A DNA stretch of 64,000 bases from Bog-532 sp963833835 (GTDB lineage: Bacteria > Actinomycetota > Actinomycetes > Streptosporangiales > Streptosporangiaceae), in NCBI GenBank assembly GCA_963833835.1, contig CAWHZI010000017.1, forward strand, positions 186,001 to 250,000, in the 5' to 3' direction. The notes below the pieces were generated by a model. The model was given only the letters and a program-made list of their open reading frames with translations. It was not told the DNA's origin and did not search any database. Position numbers and translations under genes: made by a program. This document shows, piece after piece, positions 1-8,215 of this stretch; position 1 is the stretch's first letter; each line of letters starts with the position of its first letter.

Positions 1-518
1 TAGTCCACCTCGTGCCCGTAACCGGCCCGATGGTCGCCCGGGGTCCGGTCCACGTCGTACTCGCCGTCCCCGCCGGTCAGGTACTCGCGCTCGATCAGGG
101 TCCCCATCAGCGCCACCCCGAGCCGACCGGCCAGGTGGTCGTAGCAGGTCCGGGCCTCGCGCAGCGCCCGCGCCCGGGTGTCCTGCCGCAGCGAGCGCAC
201 CGGGACGGCCGGGGCCAGCTCTTGCAGGGCTTCGATCAAGCGGCCCACCTCGGGCCCGGCCAGCCGGTAGTAGCGGTGCCGCCCGTGGCTCTCCACCGTG
301 AGCAGGCTGGCCTCGGTCAGTTTGCGCAGGTGGCTGCTGGCCGTGGCCGGGCTGACTCCGGCCTCGTTGGCCAGCCGGCTGGCGGGCAGCGCCCGGCCGT
401 CCCCGAGCGCGAGCAGGATGCGGCATCGCCCCGGGTCGGCCACCAGCGCCCCGATGGCGGCGATGTTGCTGTCCCCGGCCAGCGGCGTCCGTGTCTGCGG
501 TTCAGCGGTCTGGCTCAC
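1..518 (-). CDS. ArsR-family transcriptional regulator (3' end cut off)
   Basis: The minus strand reads an open frame from a GTG (516-518; a second GTG lies directly upstream at 519-521) to the window edge, about 172 codons. The N-terminal half has the ArsR winged-helix pattern: a repair-like stretch 'DPGRCRILLALGDGRALP', then 'LANEAGVSPATASSHLRKL' as the recognition helix, then a beta-wing 'HGRHRYYRLAG'. No metal-binding cysteine pair is seen near the helix-turn-helix, so a metal sensor role is not supported. The C-terminal part (from about residue 95, 'LREARTCYDHLAGRLGVAL') resembles the ligand-free ArsR/HTH_20 subgroup often found in actinobacteria. The true C-terminus is outside the window. 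Role inferred: dimeric DNA-binding repressor of an unseen neighbour. Confidence 0.85.
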   Translation of the reverse strand, partial: MSQTAEPQTRTPLAGDSNIAAIGALVADPGRCRILLALGDGRALPASRLANEAGVSPATASSHLRKLTEASLLTVESHGRHRYYRLAGPEVGRLIEALQELAPAVPVRSLRQDTRARALREARTCYDHLAGRLGVALMGTLIEREYLTGGDGEYDVDRTPGDHRAGYGHEVD

Positions 519-567
519 CACCCCAGTCTAAAAGCCACACACTTCGACCCCCGTCGAAGCATCCCGG

Positions 568-1095
568 TCAGGCCGGCGGCTTCGGGAAACGTCCGCAGTT
601 CGGGCATATTGCCACCGGCTGCGGTAGCCCGCCGAAGTCCAGGCGGCACCAGAAGCAGCACATACCCATCGTGGCCCGGTACCGGTGTACTGGGTCCCCG
701 CCCGGTGGACCATACGGCCCGGCAGGCGGTCCAGGTTGCGGCCAGCCAGGCGACCCGGATTGCTGTTGCTGAAATCGTTCGAACGCCTCCCGGCTGCTGC
801 GGGTGAACTCGTAGGTCTGCAAGTTGTCCTGCACCCGCCGCCGGAGCCCGTCGAGCTGCCCAGACGCCGTCGGCCGCCCCGCTTTCCGCAACGGCTCAAC
901 CGCGTCTCGCCAGGCCTTGAACTTCCCGTCGAACGCGTGCAGTTCATCGAGGAAACCCCGAATTTGCACTGACGTAGCGGTGCTGGAGACCGCGCTGAAA
1001 TAGTTCAGGCGGCCATCCAGCTCGGTGGCTTCGAAGCTGATCCGGCCGAGCCAGGCCTGCTCGGCATCCTGGCCGGACGGCGTGAACATGTTCAT
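568..1095 (-). CDS. hypothetical protein with C-terminal zinc ribbon
   Basis: A 175-residue protein. Residues 1-115 are predicted helical and charged, with no family recognised. A proline/glycine-rich linker (about 118-140) follows. The C-terminus has two cysteine pairs, 'CCFWC' and 'CPNCG', spaced like a small zinc ribbon. It is downstream of the CHAT gene on the same strand with a 125 bp gap, so it may be part of that transcription unit, but the gap makes this uncertain. The start at 1095 is preceded by a G-rich stretch (GGGGGATG) that could serve as ribosome binding site; an in-frame ATG two codons later is an alternative. Function unknown. Confidence 0.55.
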   Translation of the reverse strand: MNMFTPSGQDAEQAWLGRISFEATELDGRLNYFSAVSSTATSVQIRGFLDELHAFDGKFKAWRDAVEPLRKAGRPTASGQLDGLRRRVQDNLQTYEFTRSSREAFERFQQQQSGSPGWPQPGPPAGPYGPPGGDPVHRYRATMGMCCFWCRLDFGGLPQPVAICPNCGRFPKPPA

Positions 1096-1220
1096 GGACG
1101 GTCATCCCCCACTGGACAACCCAAGGCTTTCCGTTACTGCGACGGTGATCCCAGCCCGGCGGCCTGTCAAGCGGTACCGCGGGACGAAGCCGGGCACGCG
1201 AGCCACCCAGGTGCCTTTTA

Positions 1221-3926
1221 TTAATTAACAAACTCTCCGGTGGCCGGCGCCCGGCCGATGCTGACGAAGCCAGCGGCCGCGGCCATGGCTTCTGGCGCCC
1301 CGGCTCCCAGCTCGGCCTGCGCGGCGGCCAGGGCGGGGACCGTCGGCGTGCCCGCCGCCAGCCGGCGGTGGAAGGCCACCATCAGCGGCACGGTCTCGGC
1401 GTCCGGAACGGGGATCACCGACGCCACGACCTGACTGGTCCCCAGGGCCAGGAACGTGGCGGACAGCCCAATCAGCTCATCACCCGCTTGCACCGCGGAC
1501 CGGCCGACGTCGCAGGCGGCCAGCACCACCACCTGGGGCGGTTGCCGCAGACATTCCACGTCGTAGACGGTCAACGGGCCGTCGGTGAAGGTCAATGACG
1601 TGAACAGCGGGTTGCTGGGATGGACCCGGCCGTGCGCGGCCAGGTGCACGATGCCGGCGCCGTCCAGGGCGGCCGCCACCGCGTCCACCGTCGCCGCCAG
1701 GCCCTGGCGCGGCGTCACCCGGTGCAGGGCGGCCACCGCGGCGGCCTCGCGTTCGGCCCCCGGCAGGCCTGGCCCGGCCGCCACCACAACGGGGCCGGCC
1801 GGTACAGCGGGTCCGGGGGGCTGGTCCCGGCCGGCGCTCGTCCCGCCCCCGAGCCACAGGGCGGCCGACGGGGTGACGGTCACGGGACGGCAGGCACACG
1901 AGGGCAGGATCGACCACGGCAGCGACTGCAGCGCCCCGGTCGGCACCACCACCAGCGGCCGGTCCCCAGTCGTCTCGGCCACCGGGCTCAGCAGCAGCTG
2001 GTCCAGCCGCCGGGCCGCGTCGGCCAGCAGGATCCGGGCCGCGGTCTTGCTGGCCGCCGCGAACTGATGGCGGCCGAGCCGGTGCAGGGCGAATCGCACC
2101 CGGTCGATCAGCTCGTACACCCGCTCCGCGGGGCCGAGCGTGTGCCGGCCGATCCGGCCGTCGGCCACCGTCACCACATGCAGCGTCCCGTCCAGGACGA
2201 TGAACTCCAGCAGCGCCGCCGGGCCCAGTGCCGTCGTCAATGACCGGACCAGGCTCGGCCGTGGCGTCCGGGACCGCCCCGGTTCGGCCTCGGCCGGCAG
2301 CCGCCGGTGATAGTCGCGGATCCAGCGCTCCAGGGTCAGCTGCCGGCGGGCCAGCACCGCCGTGCTGTCCCCGGCCCCGCGGGCGCGGAAGATGTCGCTC
2401 ACCGTGGCCCGCAGGTCCGACAGCGCCGCGGCCAGCTCCGGGTCCGCGGGCGGCCGGACCGGCAGGCGCATCAGGTGGCTGGCCCGGCCCTGCTCGGCCC
2501 ACTCCAGCACGGCGGCGGACCGGCCGCTGGTGAACGCCATCCGCAGCCCGAACGTGGCCACGTCGGCCCGGTGCCCGGACGCGTGCGCGCGCAGGTCGGT
2601 GGCACCCAGGCCGGTCCAGTGCTCGTCGAATACCCGCAGCGCGGTGCGGGCGGCAATGGTCGCCCCGCGCTGATCTCCCGCCACCAAGCGCCGCTGCGCC
2701 TCGGCGTGCCAGGCCTGAGCCCGCTGCAGGGCGGGCCCGCGGCGCCGGTGCTGGGCCGCCGCCGTGAACTGCGCCTCGGCCCGGCTGGGCCAGCCCCGCG
2801 ACAGCGCCAGCTGGCCGGCCAGCAGCCGGGCCTGCAGCGCCAGCCGGGCCCAGCCCGCGGCGGACAGCTCGTCCGCGGCCCGCTCCACTGCCCCGACGCT
2901 GGGACCGGCCCCGGCCCCGGGGGCCGCCGCGACCTGCGCGCGCAGCACCGTGAACCGGGCCAACGCGGCCCAGCGCAGCCGGCCCTGCTGGCTGAACTCG
3001 TGGGCCGCGGCCCGGGCCTGCTCCAGCGCGGGCCCGGCCTGGCCGTCCAGCAGGTTCGCCTGAGCCAGCAGCAGCCGGGCCTCGGGCAGGGTGAGATGCC
3101 GGCGCTGTTGCTCGAGCTCGTGCACTGCTGCTCCGGCCGCCTGCCGGGCCTCGGCCAGCAGCCGCACCGACAGCAGCAGCTCAGCCTGGTCGGTCAGCAG
3201 CTCGGCCACCGGGACGCCGTGTTCCCGCAACCGCTGTTCGGCCTGTTCGAAGTAGTGCAGCGCGGCTGGCACGTCACCGCGCAGCCCGCTGACCCAGCCC
3301 AGGTTCTGGTGCACGTATCCGAGTTGCAGGGGCAGGTCGTACCGGACGCACAGCTGCTCAGCCTCGCGCAGGTCGTTGTCGGCGGCGGTGAACTCCTGCC
3401 GGTAGCCGTAGATGACGGCCCGGTTGAGCAGCAGCTTTTCCACCCAGACGGGGTCCCCGTGGCGGCGCAGCGCGGCCAGCGCGGTCTGGTAATCGGGCAG
3501 GGCCTCGTCGATCCGGCCGAGCAGGGACAAGATCGCGCCCCGCTGGGCCTGGGCGCGGGCCCGGGCCGGCCCGGTCAGGTCGGTCAGCGCGGCCTCGATC
3601 TGGCGCAGCGCGGCCCTGCTCTGACCACGATGGTTTAGTGCCAGAGCCAGCCCGGCTCGGGCGTCGGCGGCCACTTCGGGTGAGCCGGATCGCTCGCCGA
3701 GCCGCACCGCCGCGCGCAGGTGCCGCAGGGCCGCGTCCGGGTCTTCGAGCCGCAGCGCGGCCACCCCCAGCGCCCGCTCGGCCACCGCCCAGGAGGCGAA
3801 GTCGCGGTCCTGCCGGGCCTGATTGACGACATGGCCGGCCAGCGCCACCGCTTCAGCCGGTCTCGCTTCGGCTAGGCGGCGGGCTCTGCTGGCTTGTTCG
3901 GCCAGCCCCCCAGCCAGCACTTCCAC
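1221..3926 (-). CDS. TPR-repeat CHAT-domain (caspase-like) protein
   Basis: A 901-residue protein. Residues 1-430 are a run of degenerate tetratricopeptide repeats rich in Ala, Leu, Arg and Gln, a protein-interaction scaffold. The C-terminal third is a CHAT domain, the caspase/separase-like peptidase fold. The expected catalytic dyad is visible as His765 in 'VHLAAHGRVHP' and Cys805 in 'VVVLAACDVGRS'. No signal peptide or membrane segment is seen, so it should be cytoplasmic. It starts with GTG without a clear Shine-Dalgarno, and a TAGAAT box (3932-3937) lies five bases upstream, which suggests a leaderless transcript. It is divergent from the S8 peptidase, sigma factor and small protein genes (4053-6615). 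CHAT proteins with TPRs act as regulated proteases in bacterial conflict and signalling systems; the substrate here is not known, and the neighbouring gene products are candidates by inference. Confidence 0.88.
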   Translation of the reverse strand: MEVLAGGLAEQASRARRLAEARPAEAVALAGHVVNQARQDRDFASWAVAERALGVAALRLEDPDAALRHLRAAVRLGERSGSPEVAADARAGLALALNHRGQSRAALRQIEAALTDLTGPARARAQAQRGAILSLLGRIDEALPDYQTALAALRRHGDPVWVEKLLLNRAVIYGYRQEFTAADNDLREAEQLCVRYDLPLQLGYVHQNLGWVSGLRGDVPAALHYFEQAEQRLREHGVPVAELLTDQAELLLSVRLLAEARQAAGAAVHELEQQRRHLTLPEARLLLAQANLLDGQAGPALEQARAAAHEFSQQGRLRWAALARFTVLRAQVAAAPGAGAGPSVGAVERAADELSAAGWARLALQARLLAGQLALSRGWPSRAEAQFTAAAQHRRRGPALQRAQAWHAEAQRRLVAGDQRGATIAARTALRVFDEHWTGLGATDLRAHASGHRADVATFGLRMAFTSGRSAAVLEWAEQGRASHLMRLPVRPPADPELAAALSDLRATVSDIFRARGAGDSTAVLARRQLTLERWIRDYHRRLPAEAEPGRSRTPRPSLVRSLTTALGPAALLEFIVLDGTLHVVTVADGRIGRHTLGPAERVYELIDRVRFALHRLGRHQFAAASKTAARILLADAARRLDQLLLSPVAETTGDRPLVVVPTGALQSLPWSILPSCACRPVTVTPSAALWLGGGTSAGRDQPPGPAVPAGPVVVAAGPGLPGAEREAAAVAALHRVTPRQGLAATVDAVAAALDGAGIVHLAAHGRVHPSNPLFTSLTFTDGPLTVYDVECLRQPPQVVVLAACDVGRSAVQAGDELIGLSATFLALGTSQVVASVIPVPDAETVPLMVAFHRRLAAGTPTVPALAAAQAELGAGAPEAMAAAAGFVSIGRAPATGEFVN

Positions 3927-4052
3927 AGTCGATTCTAGGCACGAGCAGGCCGTACGTCGTCAAGCAGAAATTTTTCGCAGCCAGGTGTATCAGTGGGGCG
4001 AACTACTGCCTCCGCATCTTTGGAAGAACCCTGACCAGCGTGGGAGGGAAGC

Positions 4053-5471
4053 ATGACCGTTCTACATGGCTCCGTGGAGAAGTTCCACGGTGACGAGCTC
4101 ATTGTCGCAATTCCCCAGCTCAGCGTGGTGCGCGAGGAGCTGCACGACATTGGTGTGGGGATTGGCGACCGGGGCATCGAGGAGAACGGGGTGCTGGGCC
4201 TGGCCCGGCTGTCCGAGCTGAAGGACATCGAGAAGGCCGTCCGTAAGCTGGAACGCGACCGGTCCGTGGGCCAGGAAATCAAGGCCTACCGCAAGCTGCG
4301 CCGCGAGGCCCATCCGGACGCTCCGCCCGTGTCCGACCTGGCCCTGCTGATCTACGCGGTCAAGCTGCGGCTCGCCCGGCGCTACCCCGGCTGGCAGATC
4401 GCCATCGGCAAGAACTACCGGCCGTCCCTGGTCCGGGGCAACCCGCACACCGACGGCACCGGCCGCCCGAAGCCGCACACCGACGGCGCGGGCCATCCCC
4501 TGCCGCACACCGACCCGCACACCGACGGTGACGGCACACCGGCCTCCGCCCACTCGGGCTTCACCGGCCCGATCCTGCGGCCGGGACCCCACACCGACGG
4601 CGAAGGCCGGCCGACCACCACCGGCGAGCCGGTCACCAGCGCGATCGACCCCGATGCCGGGGACCCGGAGCTGGGCCGGGGCGTCCGGGTCGGCCTGGTT
4701 GACACCAAGCTTTTCCCGCACGAAAGCCTGACCGGCCGCTACGTCGGCCGCGCGGCCGACATCCTGTCGCCCGCGCAGCCTGTGTTCACCGAGTTCGACG
4801 GGCACTGCACCTTCGTCGCCTCCTGCATCCTGCAGCAGGCGCCCGCGGCCACGCTGTACCTGCGGCACGTGCTGGACCACCGCGGTGACGGCTCGGTCTG
4901 GGAAGCCGCGGCGGGCATCGCCGACCTGATCTCGCTGGACCTGGATGTGGTCAACCTGTCGTTCGGCGAGTACATGACCGACGACGACTCCGCACCGATG
5001 GTGCTGGACGCCGCCATCCGGCGGTTCGGCCGCAACACCGTGGTGGTCGCCGCAGCCGGGAACAACGGCGACGTCAACGACTCCCGGCCCTCGGACGTGC
5101 CGGCCGGGGTCACCCCGAGCACCACGTCCTACCCGGCCGCGCTGCCGGAGGTGGTGGGTGTGGGCGCGATCGACGCCGACAACAAGCGCGCTCCGTTCAC
5201 GCCGGATCCGGCGCCGTGGATCTCGCTGCTGGCCCGGGGCACCGACCTGAACGCCGCCTACCTGCGGGGCGAGGTGCGGCTGCCGCACCAGAGCAAGACG
5301 ACCAGGTTCGACGGCATCGCGAACTGGGCCGGGTGCTCCTTCGCGGCCGGCGTGGTGACCGGCGTCATCGCCGCTCGCACCGAGCCGGGCCGGCGCTCGG
5401 CGCGCCAGGCTCTGGACGAGCTGATGGGCTCGCTTAGCTACGAGCCTCAGCCCGGACTCTTGATCAACTAG
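4053..5471 (+). CDS. S8 family (subtilisin-like) serine peptidase, cytoplasmic type
   Basis: A 472-residue protein preceded by a good ribosome binding site (GGGAGGGAA, 4042-4050). Residues 1-125 form a mixed helical N-terminal region with no signal peptide. Residues 131-183 hold a low-complexity linker with repeated PHTDG motifs. The S8 catalytic domain spans about 208-450: Asp217 in 'VGLVDTKL', His251 in 'FDGHCTFVAS', oxyanion Asn337 in 'AAGNNGD', Ser429 in 'WAGCSFAAG'. The usual HGT and GTSMAAP motifs are altered to HCT and GCSFAAG, but all catalytic residues remain. The absence of a secretion signal and of a classical I9 propeptide sets it apart from exported subtilases and fits an internal signalling role beside the CHAT protein and sigma factor. 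It is 94 bp upstream of the sigma gene, likely in one operon. Confidence 0.88.
   Translation: MTVLHGSVEKFHGDELIVAIPQLSVVREELHDIGVGIGDRGIEENGVLGLARLSELKDIEKAVRKLERDRSVGQEIKAYRKLRREAHPDAPPVSDLALLIYAVKLRLARRYPGWQIAIGKNYRPSLVRGNPHTDGTGRPKPHTDGAGHPLPHTDPHTDGDGTPASAHSGFTGPILRPGPHTDGEGRPTTTGEPVTSAIDPDAGDPELGRGVRVGLVDTKLFPHESLTGRYVGRAADILSPAQPVFTEFDGHCTFVASCILQQAPAATLYLRHVLDHRGDGSVWEAAAGIADLISLDLDVVNLSFGEYMTDDDSAPMVLDAAIRRFGRNTVVVAAAGNNGDVNDSRPSDVPAGVTPSTTSYPAALPEVVGVGAIDADNKRAPFTPDPAPWISLLARGTDLNAAYLRGEVRLPHQSKTTRFDGIANWAGCSFAAGVVTGVIAARTEPGRRSARQALDELMGSLSYEPQPGLLIN
4443..4601 (+). repeat. PHTDG codon repeats in the S8 peptidase linker
   Basis: Within the peptidase gene, residues 131-183 contain four PHTDG motifs (starting at 131, 141, 155 and 179) and one PHTD (151). 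At DNA level the unit is close to CCGCACACCGACGG, so the repeats share codons. The segment separates the N-terminal domain from the catalytic domain. Confidence 0.85.
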
Positions 5472-5566
5472 GCGAAGGACCCGATGATGAGCCCAACGGC
5501 AGGCCCCACCGTAGGTCCCGCATGATGCGGGCCAGCCCCCAGCCCGCGAGCCGGCGAAGGACATCC

Positions 5567-6148
5567 ATGCGCGACGATCCGGCGGTCATCGCCCTGGTCA
5601 CTGCGGCCCGGGATGGTGACCAGGGTGCCTGGGACGAGATCGTGGACCGGTACGCGCCGCTGGTCTGGGCCATCTGCCGGCGTTACCAGCTGGGCCGGTC
5701 CGACACCGACGACGTGGCCCAGACCGTGTGGCTGCTGCTGGTGGAGCAGCTCGGCAAGCTCCGGCAACCCGCGGCGCTGCCGGGCTGGATCGCCACCACC
5801 AGCGCCCGCGAGTGCCTGCGGGTGCTGCGGACGGCCAGCCGGTACGACCACCACGAGCTGCCCGGCGACGGCGAGCTCGATTCCGGCGAATCGCCGATGA
5901 TCGAGCAGGAAGTGCTGGCGGCGGAACTGCGCGCGGCGGTCCGTGCCGCGTTCACCCAGCTGCCAGATCGCTGCCGGCAGCTGCTGTCCATGCTGATCAG
6001 CGACCCTCCGGTGTCGTACGCACAGATCAGCGCCACGCTGTCGATCCCAATCGGCGGTATAGGCCCGCAGCGGGCCCGGTGCCTGGACCGGATGCGCCGC
6101 TCTTCGTCCTTGTCGGCGTTCACCGACATCGAGCGGGCAAACCAGTGA
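5567..6148 (+). CDS. ECF-type RNA polymerase sigma factor
   Basis: About 193 residues from the ATG at 5567, chosen because GAAGGA (5556-5561) is well spaced; an upstream in-frame ATG at 5522 would add 15 residues without a better site. Sigma region 2 is visible at about residues 8-75, with the core-binding and -10 recognition stretch 'SDTDDVAQTVWLLLVEQ' and 'LPGWIATTSARECLRVLR'. Region 4 is at about 125-180, with 'LPDRCRQLLSMLI' followed by the helix-turn-helix 'SYAQISATLSIPIGGIGPQRAR'. There is no region 1 or 3, consistent with a group 4 factor. No canonical transmembrane anti-sigma factor is adjacent; the next gene encodes a small soluble protein. Its place between the S8 peptidase and that small protein suggests that proteolysis controls its activity (inference). 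Confidence 0.9.
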   Translation: MRDDPAVIALVTAARDGDQGAWDEIVDRYAPLVWAICRRYQLGRSDTDDVAQTVWLLLVEQLGKLRQPAALPGWIATTSARECLRVLRTASRYDHHELPGDGELDSGESPMIEQEVLAAELRAAVRAAFTQLPDRCRQLLSMLISDPPVSYAQISATLSIPIGGIGPQRARCLDRMRRSSSLSAFTDIERANQ

Positions 6149-6168
6149 TACGAGAGGTGGATACGAAC

Positions 6169-6615
6169 ATGTGGGACGACGAGCAGCTACTAGCGCTGCT
6201 CAAGGAGGCGCTGCAGGACAGCCATGCGGTGCCTGCCGACTTCATCGAGGCGGGCAAGAACGCCTACGCCTGGCATGGTGTCGACGACGAACTGGCCCAG
6301 CTCAGCTACGACTCTGAGCGGGACCGGGACGCAGTGGCGGGGGTGCGGTCCGAGGCAGCCTCGATCCGCGCGCTCACCTTCACCTCACCCAACCTGACCA
6401 TCGAGCTCGAAGTGGGTGAGAACGTGCTGCTGGGCCAGTTGGTGCCGACCGGAGAGGGCACCATCGACGTGCAGACCCGGGCCGGCGACGTCGCCACCGT
6501 TTCCGTGGACGAAGTGGGCTGCTTCCCGATCAGCCCGATCCCGCCCAGCCCGTTCCGGCTCCGCTGCCAGACCGCCGGCCGCCCCAGCGTCGTCACGGGC
6601 TGGATAACGTTGTAA
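6169..6615 (+). CDS. small soluble partner protein of the sigma/S8 operon
   Basis: A 148-residue protein. ATG at 6169 is preceded by GAGAGGTGG (6152-6160). An upstream in-frame GTG at 6145 would overlap the sigma stop codon by four bases and is a second possible start. The N-terminal part is an acidic helical segment ('MWDDEQLLALLKEALQ', 'PADFIEAGKNAYAWHGVDDEL'). The C-terminal half (about 70-148) looks like a beta-sandwich with many beta-branched residues. The same N-terminal pattern is, from memory, common in actinobacterial proteins encoded next to ECF sigma factors and CHAT genes. It has no transmembrane helix and no zinc-binding ZAS motif, so it is not a standard anti-sigma factor, though a sigma-regulating role is the simplest inference from its position. 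Confidence 0.75.
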   Translation: MWDDEQLLALLKEALQDSHAVPADFIEAGKNAYAWHGVDDELAQLSYDSERDRDAVAGVRSEAASIRALTFTSPNLTIELEVGENVLLGQLVPTGEGTIDVQTRAGDVATVSVDEVGCFPISPIPPSPFRLRCQTAGRPSVVTGWITL

Positions 6616-6622
6616 TCGGGAA

Positions 6623-7498
6623 CTAGACCCGGGGGCCGCCGCCGTCGGGGGTGACGGGGCAGTAGCCGACCGGGTGCGCCGCGCCGGTCAGCGGGTGCTC
6701 CTGGGCCAGCGCCTCGATGTAGGGGCCAGGGCCCGGCTGCGTGTCCGTGCCGTGGAACACCACGCTGTCCGCGCCCGCCGCGCCCAGCTCGGCCGCCCGT
6801 TCCAGCAACCGCTCCCGGCGGATGGCCAGCGGATCGGCCGCCACGTCCAGCTCGGTGAAGACGGTCACGTGGGTGGCGCCGTCCCGGCCGACCGCCGCCC
6901 GGCCCTCGGCCAGCAGTCCGCAGGCCGCCCGGATGTCTTCGGCCGTGGCCACGTCGTCCAGGATGACGCCGTCGGCCAGCTCACCGGCCAGCCGCACCGT
7001 CCGCGGCCCGCGCGCGCCCACCAGCAGCGGGGGCACCTGCTCGGGCGGCCAGTCCAGCTTGACCTGGTCCAGCTGCACGTACCGGCCGTCCGCGGTCACC
7101 GTGCCCCCCTGCAGCAGGTCCCGGACGGCCGCCGTGTACTCGCGCAGCAGCGTCATGGGGGACGGCACCGCCGCCCCGATCTGGCCCATCCACTGCTGCA
7201 CGCCATGCCCCAGGCCCGGCATGAAACGCCCCGGCCACATCCGGGCCAGGGTGGCGATCTCCATCGCGGCCAGGGCTGGGTTGCGCAACGGGACCGGCAG
7301 CAGCCCGACCCCCACCTTGATCCGGGGCGAGCAGCTCAGCGCGGCGGCCGCGGTGGTCAGGCCGCCCTCGGCGAAGCAGTCCTCCCACAGCCACAGCTCC
7401 GCGATCCCGGCCCGGTCGGCCGCCTGCGCCGCGGCCCGCAGGTCCTCCGGCGGCGATTGCGGCCGGAATGTCACTCCCAGCGACGGGCTCTCAGCCAA
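6623..7498 (-). CDS. LLM class flavin/F420-dependent oxidoreductase
   Basis: A 291-residue luciferase-like monooxygenase fold. Typical blocks are 'AAQAADRAGIAELWLWED' near the N-terminus, 'SPRIKVGVGLLPVPLRNP', 'EIATLARMWPGRFMPGLGHG' and 'PPLLVGARGPRTVRLAGELADGV' cut here as separate motifs of the TIM barrel. Such enzymes use reduced FMN or F420 to oxidise or reduce small organic substrates; the substrate cannot be told. The start is TTG with GAAGGGAC upstream. It converges on the small sigma-partner gene with only seven bases between the stop codons, and it lies 45 bp downstream of the response regulator on the same strand. Confidence 0.85.
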   Translation of the reverse strand: MAESPSLGVTFRPQSPPEDLRAAAQAADRAGIAELWLWEDCFAEGGLTTAAAALSCSPRIKVGVGLLPVPLRNPALAAMEIATLARMWPGRFMPGLGHGVQQWMGQIGAAVPSPMTLLREYTAAVRDLLQGGTVTADGRYVQLDQVKLDWPPEQVPPLLVGARGPRTVRLAGELADGVILDDVATAEDIRAACGLLAEGRAAVGRDGATHVTVFTELDVAADPLAIRRERLLERAAELGAAGADSVVFHGTDTQPGPGPYIEALAQEHPLTGAAHPVGYCPVTPDGGGPRV

Positions 7499-7543
7499 GA
7501 TCGGTCCCTTCCGTGGTCAGTGGCCGTGGTCAGTTCGGCCTCG

Positions 7544-8215
7544 TCAGTTGGGGTGGGCCGTGCTCGTGGTGTCCTGCAGGTAACGCAGCACCGCGAGCAC
7601 GCGCCGGTTGTCATCGGAGTCGAGCGGCAGGTCCAGCTTGGTGAAGATGCTGTTGATGTGCTTGTCCACGGCCTTGCCCGTGATGAACATGGTGGCCGCG
7701 ATGGCCGCGTTGGACCGTCCCTCCGCGATCAACCCCATCACCTCGCGTTCCCGCGGGCTCAGCCGGGCCAGCGGTGCGCTGCGCTGGTGCCGGCTCAGCA
7801 GCGCCTCGACCACCTTCGGGTCGAGCACGGTCCCGCCCGCGGCCACCCGGCGGACCGCGTCCACAAACGTCTGCACGTCCGAGACCCGGTCCTTGAGCAG
7901 GTAGCCGACGCCTTCGGTGCTGTCTTCCATGAGCTCGCGGGCATACAGCTGCTCCACGTACTGGCTGAGTACCAGCACCGGCTGGCCTGGGCGCTTGGCC
8001 CGGGCCTCGATCGCGGCCACCAGGCCCTCGTTGGTGAACGTGGGCGGCATCCGGACGTCCATGATGACCACGTCCACCGGGGCGTGCTCGTCCAGCGCCC
8101 GGGCCACCGCCTCGGCGTCGCCGACCTCGGCCACCACGTCGAAGTCGTGCGCCCGCAGCAGCCGGGCCAGGCCATCGCGCAGCAGCGTCAGGTCTTCAGC
8201 GATGACAACTCGCAC
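7544..8215 (-). CDS. NarL/LuxR-family response regulator
   Basis: A 223-residue protein starting at GTG 8213-8215, with GGAGGT directly upstream. The receiver domain (1-120) has the acidic pocket Glu7-Asp8, phospho-acceptor Asp53 in 'DVVIMDVRMPP' and Lys in 'YLLKDR'. The LuxR helix-turn-helix is at about 155-205: 'LSPREREVMGLIAEGRSNAAI' (split here from the rest), 'KAVDKHINSIFTKLDL'. The start lies 28 bp inside the end of the kinase gene, so the two are translationally coupled and form a cognate pair. Confidence 0.93.
   Translation of the reverse strand: MRVVIAEDLTLLRDGLARLLRAHDFDVVAEVGDAEAVARALDEHAPVDVVIMDVRMPPTFTNEGLVAAIEARAKRPGQPVLVLSQYVEQLYARELMEDSTEGVGYLLKDRVSDVQTFVDAVRRVAAGGTVLDPKVVEALLSRHQRSAPLARLSPREREVMGLIAEGRSNAAIAATMFITGKAVDKHINSIFTKLDLPLDSDDNRRVLAVLRYLQDTTSTAHPN

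Noticed and set aside
12..806. 264-codon plus-strand frame at the window start
   Set aside because: It overlaps a clear ArsR gene and a zinc-ribbon gene on the other strand and has no recognisable domain.
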